Assembly (NCBI GenBank): GCA_034670405.1
Contig: JAXDDX010000002.1
Span: 9,362,501 to 9,426,500, forward strand
DNA: 64,000 nucleotides
Source of the DNA: Hoplostethus atlanticus
Lineage: Eukaryota > Chordata > Actinopteri > Trachichthyiformes > Trachichthyidae
Direction: 5' to 3'
A model generated the notes under the pieces. It saw only the letters and a list, made by a program, of their open reading frames with translations. It was not told where the DNA came from and made no database searches. Shown here piece by piece: positions 56,508 to 64,000 of the stretch. The position numbers and the translations under genes were made by a program. Position 1 is the stretch's first letter. The number at the start of each line of letters is the position of its first letter.

Positions 56508-59500
56508 CATCTTTGTGTGTGAAAATGTGTGAATTAATGGTCAAAACAGTGCCCAGGGAGAGAGAGAGATGCAGAGAAAAAGAAGATAAACAAAAATGAG
56601 ATGAGAGAAAATGAGATTAAACATTAAAGGGCCGAAGAGTTAAAGAAAGAACAATAGCGCTTCTGTCAGTGCTTGGTGCAAGTGAGTAACTGCTGACTTC
56701 TGCTCTCTCCAGTACATCAGCATTCTGGAGCTGCTGGGCTCTGTGGATATGATGTCACGGAATCTGCCATACAGGAAGTACAGGCCCGAGGTCCACGTTC
56801 ATAACAACGTCCAAATCTGGTCAGAAAACATTGTATTACCGATCCACTACTGTTTTGTTGCTAACCACAGGATCAAATATACAACAGAGCTAGAATATAC
56901 TCTAGTTTACTCCACTATAATTCTGTGATACCAGCCGTCTATTATGAAGCACTATATTATGTAGTTGTCATTCACACTGTGTGTAACATCTCTGATTTTT
57001 TACCATTTTACCTTTTGGGTTGTGCATGATACTGCTGGCTGCCACTGTGTATACTATAATTACCATTCATTGAAGGCATTTACTACCTATGTATGTAATT
57101 TTGTATTACTACTCAGTATTGCCGATTGCAAATTAGATGTATGTGTAATTGGTATTGCTGACTGTCTCTGTGTGTGCCTGACTCCCTTCCAGGTGGCAGT
57201 ACGTGATCACAGGCATCCTGGAGGTGGACGTGAAGCCTCGTCTCCACATGTGGTCGTGGCAGCACATCCGCCGGCACCGGCAGACGGTGAAATGCTATCG
57301 GGAGCTCTATAAGATCAAGATCACCAGCAAGAAACCCAGCGAGGAGCTGCTCATTGAGCTGGAGGTGGGACAGGGGGGAGAAGGAAGAGGAGCAGGGAGG
57401 TGGGAGGAGGACAAGGATGAAGGGAGAAATCGGAACAGGTGGAGGAGAGGAAGACTGAGGGGGTGGGTTAATGGGGAAATGAGGATTGATAGGATTGATA
57501 GGATTGATAGGATTGATAGGATTGATAAGGAACGGATTTCAAGATTTCAAGATTTAATACTGTCAGGCACTGAAAGTGTGTCTGTGAGGTTGATTGGATT
57601 GATTTTGAAATTGCTATTATATTTAAAGGAGCAAATTCTGCCTCTCCTCAATTAATTGAATCAAAAACTACCTTAAGCATTTTAGCTTAGGTCTATTCTT
57701 TATTTTTTGTCCCCTAAGCCTCCCAGTCTCTCCTCTTCTCCACAAGAGTAATCTTTTCATGATGTGATTGATGATGGGCATCAAGTAATTGTTGCAGGCC
57801 CACAAGGACTACCTAGGAGCTGCTAAAAGCTCTAATCGATGCCTCTTCTATCTCTGTTCTCAGGAACCTGAGAGGACGCTGGATCTATTTAACATCACGT
57901 TGGCCAGACAGCAGGCTGAGATGGAGGTAAAGCTTGCTCTCTGGATCTGTATGACTATCGGTGTCTTGGTCTTGTTCTTGTTCTCCCTCGTGGTATCTCT
58001 GTCTCACATGCACTTACAGTATGCTCTCGCGGAAAAAACTCCTGAACTAGTCTTGTTCTTTCCCAGGCAAGCAAGGCAGGTCTGCGTATCTTCCGTCCAG
58101 GCATGAAGGTGGAGGAAGAGGAGTCTCAGGGCTGGATCAGCTGGGTGTGGAACTGGGGAGGAGAGGCTGATACACAGGATAAAGAGGTCAAGAGTGGAGG
58201 TAGGGTATAGAAAAAAGGATACAGGATACAGAAAATATATGCTGGGAAAGACAGGTAGACATACAGATGAAGAATAATATACATATCTGGGCGATAGGAT
58301 ATGAATGAAGTTAGCACTTATGGTGGAAAGGTTAGATGAGAAAAGTTATCAAGTTAATATTTCCCTTATTCCTCCATTTCTTGCAATTCCAATTACCCCT
58401 TCCTGTCCTGCCTCCCTGCCTCAGCTTTCGATGGACTGATGACCTCTGCTGAGAAGTCCAAACTCTACACTGCCATTGGATACAGTGAGACCGCTGTCAA
58501 TCCCAACCTGCCAAAGGATGTGAGTCACTACCCTCCAAGACCCACCCACCAACTAATATTACGCTTCCTTTTCTCTTTTCACCCTGCTTAAACAACATTA
58601 CTAACATCAAACTCCTCATATTGGATACCTTGATGTTGTATCATTGACACATAAAACATGTCTTCTCATGGTTGTTTCTGCGTTGTAGTTTGAGGACATG
58701 AAGATCAACTTTCACATGGAGAAGCTGTCTGTGTCCATCAGAGACGACAACGACAAGAATGAGATCATCAAGCTGACTGTTGGAGAGCTGATGTCCATGC
58801 TCACACAGAGACCTGGAGCACAAGCCATCAAGTATGTCCTCATTCTTTCTTAGTCTGATTTCTTAGACTGTGGGATTGGGGTCATGGGTCATGAGCTTTA
58901 TTCTGGTGGACCGCTGCATGGCCATAGTGGTACTAGTTCGTTTTAAAGAGCCTGATCTCCAGGACAAGTATACATTGGTTTGTGTGGTTTCTCATTTTGA
59001 TTTGATTTTTGATCGAAACATGCATATCCTAGTCCATTCAGTGATGATCCTAACAACTCATACTAAATTACAGTTTACACATTACTTGACCTGATCGGCT
59101 CAAGATGGATTTGGGCTGAATTTCTCACACGATTGGCCAGGAGTGTGGCAGCTCATATTATACAAATATTGTTGAAAAATACTATTAACAAATTATCATT
59201 AGAACACATTATTAGCAGTTTCTGGCTTTAGTTGAGTTTTGGTCCACAAAAAATAACACCCCTGGTGTTGAGTCAGAACAGCGCCCCTGAACCTGGAAGG
59301 GATTCTGTGTCTTGCTCACAGACACTTCAGCAGGGTGGATGCATACGAACATGGGGCCACCTTGTTGTCCCAAATACTAATACCCCCTCATTAGCGTCCT
59401 CCTCCTGGTGGTTTTGAAGTTGATTGTGTTTTTTTCCTCCTTTCAGATTCACAGCCAAGCTCAGTTTGTTCGAGGTCACGGGTCTGGCCAGCAACCGGCC

Positions 59501-61740
59501 TGCACCCACCCTCCTTTCATCACGGAAGGCTGCCACAGGAACAGGGACCCCACTGCTGTCCATCTTGTTTGAGACCAACCCTTTGAACGAGAGCGCCGAC
59601 CAGCGCCTCTACGTAGAGTCACAACCCCTGGAAATCATCTACGACGCAGTGAGTGCTGTGTGCGTGAGTGTGCAGGTGTGAGCATGGCAAAACATGAAAG
59701 GGTACATGTGAAATGTGTTCTTTGTCTGTGTGTGTCTGAATCCCTTCAGGTAACAGTGAACAGCATGTCAGCATTCTTCATGCTCCCCGAAGACCTGCAG
59801 CTGGATGAGCTGACCAATGCTACGCTGATGAAACTAGAGCAGTTTAGAGACCGTACATCCACTGGTCAGTTTCACATACACATACATGGATACATATGTG
59901 CATATTGTATATCAGGTATAGAAATTTCACTAGTCTGCTTGTCTATGGATAATCAATTTCTGCCTGGGCATGTGGAAGACCTCCACACTAAAGAGAATAA
60001 TGGAATTTGGGCTAATGGGAATATTTGGAGATGACAGCTGAATAAACCTTTTGAGGCAATACCCAAGTTTATTTTTCATCTCACTGGGTATCAAAAAATG
60101 ACATTCACTATAAGCACTATCACAATTTCCGGCATCAATATTCCTGATGCCATTAGAGTTTTGAAAACAAGGGAGGGTTGGGATGTCTGCATGTGTGAGA
60201 CAGGATATAAGCCTCATTGACTTAAGTATCACATCTCTGCACTTCCCACTACCAAACGCATATGCCTCGGTCACTGAATGAGTCAGATTTTAGTGTTATT
60301 ATTAATTTATTAATAATATTAATTTACTTAGCCTGGGAATGTTTGCTCTTTTCCAGTGCTGCACACTGATTTCACACTGTTTTTTTTTGTTGTCATTTTG
60401 GTCTGATGTATGTGGGTGAAAACCAGAACATTCACAATGCCAACATCGTTTTCACAATCATCATTAACAATAATAATAATGTTTTTTTGTAATGTTAGTC
60501 TGATGTTTTTCATCTGAAGGCTGTTGTTGTTTGGCTTGTTGTGATTATTGGTGATATCTTGTTGACGTTTTGCTTTTCAGGTCTGATGTATGTGATCGAG
60601 ACACAGAAGGTTCTCGATCTAAATGTGAACCTGATGGCGTCCTACGTCATCGTTCCACAGACGGGCTTCTACGACGGCACTCAGAACATCATGCTGCTGG
60701 ACCTGGGACACTTCAAGGTAGGAAAGGGTAACGCTTGACATGGGCCTGAAAAATGAGCCTCACTTGTGGCTTTATACATCCTCAATTGCATTAGTCTAGG
60801 GGTTGATAATTCAAAATGGCAGCCACACGCCGAGTGGAGCTGTGGCATCAAGTGAAAGCAAAAGATTATGGATGTGAGGAAAGAATAAAAAAAAGTTAGT
60901 CAAGAATATTTGTCTACATCAGCATTATGATCTGATGCACATTGGTCTGAATGTTTCCCAACCAGCACCAGCTGTCTAAAAAAGGATCAGTTTCACTTCT
61001 ACACTTGTTTTCCAAAGCCTTCACTTGAACCTTGAAGTTATCAAGAAGGTATGGATTTTTTTAACGTGTAGAAACCTTTGTGGCTTATTGTGTTGCCAGG
61101 TGTCCAGTCAGAGCAAGAAGGATCTGCCCCAGCTGTCAGTGGGCACAAGCACCTTCCAAGACATCATGTCCAGAGCCTATGACAGCTTTGACGTTCAGCT
61201 TAGCAGCCTGCAGTTCCTCTATAGTAAACCAGGTACACACACATCACACAAGGGCATGAACACATTATGCATCTCACAAATAACACACACACTAGTGACC
61301 TTTCCCCCTAAATATACTAATGTCTGTTTTGACTGGAAAGGCTTTTAACTGCACCTTGTATTAACAAAGAAAATAACACACAGTCAACAGAATAATTTTC
61401 ACACTGTTGCATTAACTGTAGAGAGGCTGAGATCCTCTCCTACATACACAACCTCATGACAGGAGTTAGTTTTGTTTGTGTCTGTGTGTGGGATAAAGAG
61501 AAATGTCACCGTACATAATCAGTAATTATTTACTGCGTGTGATAGATGGGGACTGGAAGATGGCCCGTAAGCAGAAACGGTCATCACTGCACATCCTCGA
61601 GTCAGTGGATCTGAATGTGGTGTTCAGCAGGGCCATGGTCGTCACAGATTCCCGCATGGCAAAGTAAGTGCAAATTGTTTCCCCTACATCCAGTCAGCAA
61701 CATAAAATGGCAACTAGTCACAGAGTATAAATGAATGCAT

Positions 61741-61780
<40 letters not shown>

Positions 61781-62745
61781 CTGTTGTAAGGAACAATAGT
61801 CCTCATATTGATGTTTTGGCAGTCTTCACTTTTAAAAAGTGTCCGTTTTAGGCTTAGATTTCATGGTCTTAGGCTTGCATCTCATATGTTTCCACATGCA
61901 TTCTCACCTAGACTGTGTGTGCATCTGTGTGTTTGTGTTTGCGTATGTGTTCCAGATTTAAGATCTCTGGAGAGCTTCCTCTGCTGTCTCTTCGTATCTC
62001 TGATGATAAAGTTCGAGGCGTTCTGGAGCTGATAGACAGCATCCCACTGCCTGAGAGCAGACCTGCCCCGCGCAGCACTGGTCCACACTCTACTCCAAAG
62101 GTAAGACTCTCCAAATAAGTGCGTTTAATGTGATTATTTGGGAAATCTATTTGTGGTGTGCCTGTCTGCTAACTGGGCGGGCCAGTATAAAAACATCTAT
62201 GCATGCGATACACTGAATGGCACCTACACATTTATCATAAATCTTTGAAGTTGTACTTTAAAGGTGAAATGCCACACCAGCTTCTCATCAGTAAATAAAA
62301 TCATGTACCCATTATGTCATTGCTGATTGTGTCTTGTTTGAGGGAAATAGTCAATTGAAACTTTGAGTCTTCAACCAGCCTCTCTGCTATTATAAACAAT
62401 AAATATATCCCATCATGACATATTGTACGAACATCTCTTGTTACTCTTGATAGAGGATAGAGTCTTAGGGACAGAGAAGAAGCAGGTAGAAGCAGATTAT
62501 GATAGAATAAAATGAACATTGATTAATGATTAGAACGTAAATTGATAAAAATAGTTTAATAAATCCAATGTGTTAATGTGAGCCCTTTCTGTTTGTGTCA
62601 CTCCTGGTTGGGTGTTGTTTCCTCTTCAGCCAAAGCTGTCGTTCACCCCCCAGCTGACTCCCCGGAAACCTCCTAATGTGGCCGACCTGCGATCCTCGCT
62701 CATGTTCGACTCATGTGAGACCATCAGCATCACCTCATTAGGTGA

Positions 62746-62779
<34 letters not shown>

Positions 62780-62852
62780 AACACATGATCTCAATCCCTT
62801 TCCTTCTCTCTCTGCGCCCCTCATGTTGTCATACTCTATGTACAAACACGCG

Positions 62853-62893
<41 letters not shown>

Positions 62894-63850
62894 CTGCCCA
62901 TTCCCAGGTTCAGAGGAGGACTTGTTCTACGATGCTCCCAGCTCTCCCATCAATGACCGGCCATTCTTCTCGGACATTCCCAGCCCGCTGCAGCACCCTG
63001 ACTCATTCAGGAGAAGTCTGGTCAAGAAGGACCCTCAGAAGAACATGACTGACTTCCTCATGATGTTTCAGATCAACGAGGTATGGAACAGTCAGAGAGG
63101 TTTCATGGTTTCATTCCTCTTACTCCACCTCCTCCCCCTACTTCTACTCCCCCATTTTGATTCTCTTCTTGTTCCTTCCCCTTCCTCTATTCTGCTTTCT
63201 GTTTCTCCTTCGTCCTCCTCCTCGTCCTCCTCTGTTTTTCTAGATGTCTGTGCAGCTGTGTCGTCTGTCAAGGGGTCAGGAGGTCACGGTGCTCCACCTG
63301 GACATCGAGAAACTGGGCACCGAGCTTAAACTACGCACCTTTGACATGACATCGTACACCTTCCTTCGAGAGATCTGCCTCAAATGCCCTGAGTACATGG
63401 GTCAGTAGATGCTTGCAGGGCTGTGGTTCGCTTTTAGGAGAAGCTTGCCATGACATTTGAAAGGAAAAACCCTTTAATAATCAATTAAGAATGAATCGAA
63501 ATTGATACTGATTGCAGTTTGTTTGTATTTCTTGACGTTTTGTTTGTTTCCTCCATGTTGTCTGTGTAGATTCTGAAGAGAAGGAGGTTCAACTGATCAC
63601 CACTCTGGACAACACAGAGGAGGACCTGCTCACCCTAGAGTACATTAAGGTACTTGGGATACTGTACATGGAAATAGAAGCCGTTCAAATGCTTTCCATT
63701 TCAGTAGTCCCTAAAAGTGTCCGTACGATTTCCGTTCCCAAAGAGTGTTAGATCAGTAGCTAACTGTTGTATGTTGTATGTGTTTTCCAGGCTGATAAGA
63801 ATGGTCCTGAGTTCAAGTCTCAGCACAAAAATACAGAGCAGCTCATCAAG
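50639..63850 (+). CDS. vps13a: vps13a (chorein), N-terminal ~1,009 residues, continues past right edge
   Basis: Coding exons: 50639-50738, 51766-51809, 51904-51946, 52027-52122, 52664-52765, 53444-53553, 53726-53785, 53925-53984, 54670-54750, 55628-55685, 56307-56434, 56713-56819, 57193-57364, 57864-57926, 58067-58199, 58425-58519, 58689-58831, 59447-59648, 59750-59864, 60581-60717, 61100-61232, 61546-61663, 61956-62100, 62630-62741, 62908-63080, 63244-63400, 63570-63649, 63791-63850. All have GT/AG borders and consistent phase, 3,027 bases. The product opens [20 protein letters not shown], the Chorein_N domain. VPS13A is a bridge-like lipid-transfer protein moving phospholipids between the ER and mitochondria or lipid droplets; its loss in humans causes chorea-acanthocytosis. 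It is called A and not C because of the start (VPS13C has MVLESVVADLLNRF) and because the VPS13C-specific insert after the helical [11 protein letters not shown] segment is absent. The full protein is about 3,170 residues in human, so two-thirds lie outside. Confidence 0.95.
51857..51876. repeat. (TA)n microsatellite
   Basis: Short AT dinucleotide run in vps13a intron 2, within 30 bases of the exon 3 acceptor. Confidence 0.85.
53925..58831 (+). CDS. vps13a: vps13a exons 8-17: extended groove
   Basis: Exons encode [129 protein letters not shown] and [11 protein letters not shown]. These follow human VPS13A in order (for example [35 protein letters not shown]). They belong to the repeating beta-groove that forms the lipid channel. 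The WSW/GW-SW aromatic segments are conserved. Confidence 0.92.
54175..54610. repeat. possible interspersed repeat in vps13a intron 8
   Basis: GACAATGCGTTTCGAGTCAG then TAGTCCTGCTGAAGCAGC is, in reverse complement, close to the CTGA(T)GAAGG...GAAACGCATTGTC text seen in many vertebrate non-LTR and related repeats. The flanks are AT-rich. Limits and class are unknown. Confidence 0.4.
56441..56505. repeat. (GT)n microsatellite abutting vps13a exon 11 donor
   Basis: GT tract starting within about 10 bases of the exon 11 donor at 56435, with one TCTG interruption. Confidence 0.93.
57481..57527. repeat. 9-bp minisatellite (ATTGATAGG)n
   Basis: Five near-perfect tandem copies of ATTGATAGG in vps13a intron 13. 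In one frame it would read Ile-Asp-Arg repeats, but it lies after the exon 13 donor and is not coding. Confidence 0.9.
59240..59400. repeat. interspersed repeat in vps13a intron 17, related to 33.6 kb
   Basis: GGGATTCTGTGTCTTGCTCA then CAGACACT, and GGGGCCACCTTGTTGTCC, parallel the copy at 33585-33765. Divergence between the two is substantial. Confidence 0.55.
59447..63850 (+). CDS. vps13a: vps13a exons 18-28: groove continued, with FFAT-like motif
   Basis: Exons encode [140 protein letters not shown] and KNTEQLIK. All align in order with human VPS13A. Exon 28 ends at GT (63851), and the gene continues to the right. Residues about 858-864 form an FFAT-like VAP-binding motif. Confidence 0.92.
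61741..61778. repeat. (CA)n microsatellite
   Basis: About 19 CA units in vps13a intron 22. Confidence 0.93.
62746..62891. repeat. (CA)n and (TG)n pair in vps13a intron 24
   Basis: A (CA)n tract at 62746-62777 and a (TG)n tract at about 62858-62891 lie 80 bases apart in opposite orientation, filling most of a 166-bp intron. On the RNA they could pair and bring the two splice sites together. Confidence 0.85.
62922..62942 (+). other. vps13a: FFAT-like ER-tethering motif in vps13a
   Basis: LFYDAPS (about residues 858-864) preceded by acidic SEED. Human VPS13A has EFFDAPC at 842-848, which binds VAP-A/B in the ER membrane. Here F, Y, D and A are kept, but the first position is Leu instead of Glu, so the motif is a variant. 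Confidence 0.7.
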
Positions 63851-64000
63851 GTGAAGGAAACTTTCACTAATTCATCAGAATTGGAAGAGAAATGAGTGCA
63901 TGTTCTTTAACATTTCAGTTTTAGCTGATGCTGTATTTTATGATGTATTATTATGATATACGTTTGTGACTTTCCTGCCGGATGATAACACTGAAATTTT

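Noticed and set aside
57203..57655. Long frame running past vps13a exon 13 with Ile-Asp-Arg repeats
   Set aside because: The part after 57364 is intron: the donor is GAG|GTGGGA and the next exon ([10 protein letters not shown]) follows human VPS13A in phase.
50639..63850. Assignment as vps13c instead of vps13a
   Set aside because: The N-terminus, missing VPS13C-type insert after the helical segment, FFAT context (DAPSSP) and the foxb2/prune2 neighbours all favour vps13a, although LKLGIWGG resembles VPS13C.

Overview
This is a nuclear window from a ray-finned (teleost) fish. Multi-exon vertebrate genes have short introns full of (CA)n/(GA)n microsatellites, and there is a decayed Tc1-like transposon, a decayed fish LINE and SINE-like repeats. 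I recognise four genes from their translations. Their content and order match human 9q21 (PRUNE2 - FOXB2 - VPS13A), with one addition, a C2CD4-family gene just upstream of vps13a. The species cannot be fixed from the sequence.

Layout. Positions 1-27,928 are the 5' two-thirds of prune2 on the minus strand. The ATG exon is at 27,890-27,928, small exons carry the DHH/DHHA2-derived region (19.6-5.3 kb), one 3.9-kb exon lies at 1,148-5,077, and the next exon runs off the left edge. The BCH/CRAL-TRIO exons are outside the window. Positions 27,929-34,527 separate the divergent prune2 and foxb2 genes; this stretch holds a GC-rich prune2 5' end and complex, homeodomain-site-rich sequence that looks like regulatory DNA. 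Foxb2 is an intact single-exon gene (34,528-35,490, plus). Positions 35,491-47,687 are a 12-kb gene desert with several complex islands that resemble conserved non-coding elements. A single-coding-exon c2cd4-family gene lies at 48,085-49,323 (plus). Vps13a (plus) starts at 50,639 and runs off the right edge; 28 coding exons (1,009 codons) could be joined with all splice phases consistent.

Biology. Prune2 is a large, mostly disordered adaptor whose DHH phosphodiesterase motifs look lost. Foxb2 is a forkhead developmental transcription factor. Vps13a is a bridge-like lipid-transfer protein of ER contact sites, and its FFAT-like ER-tethering motif is visible. These genes do not form an operon-like unit. 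The shared neighbourhood is best read as an ancient paralogon: VPS13C, C2CD4A/B, FOXB1 and BNIP2 cluster on human 15q22. The c2cd4 gene beside vps13a is therefore probably the ohnologue of C2CD4A/B that mammals lost on the VPS13A side, and it is the most interesting gene-level observation here. I see no bacterial-type system, CRISPR array, rRNA or tRNA gene.
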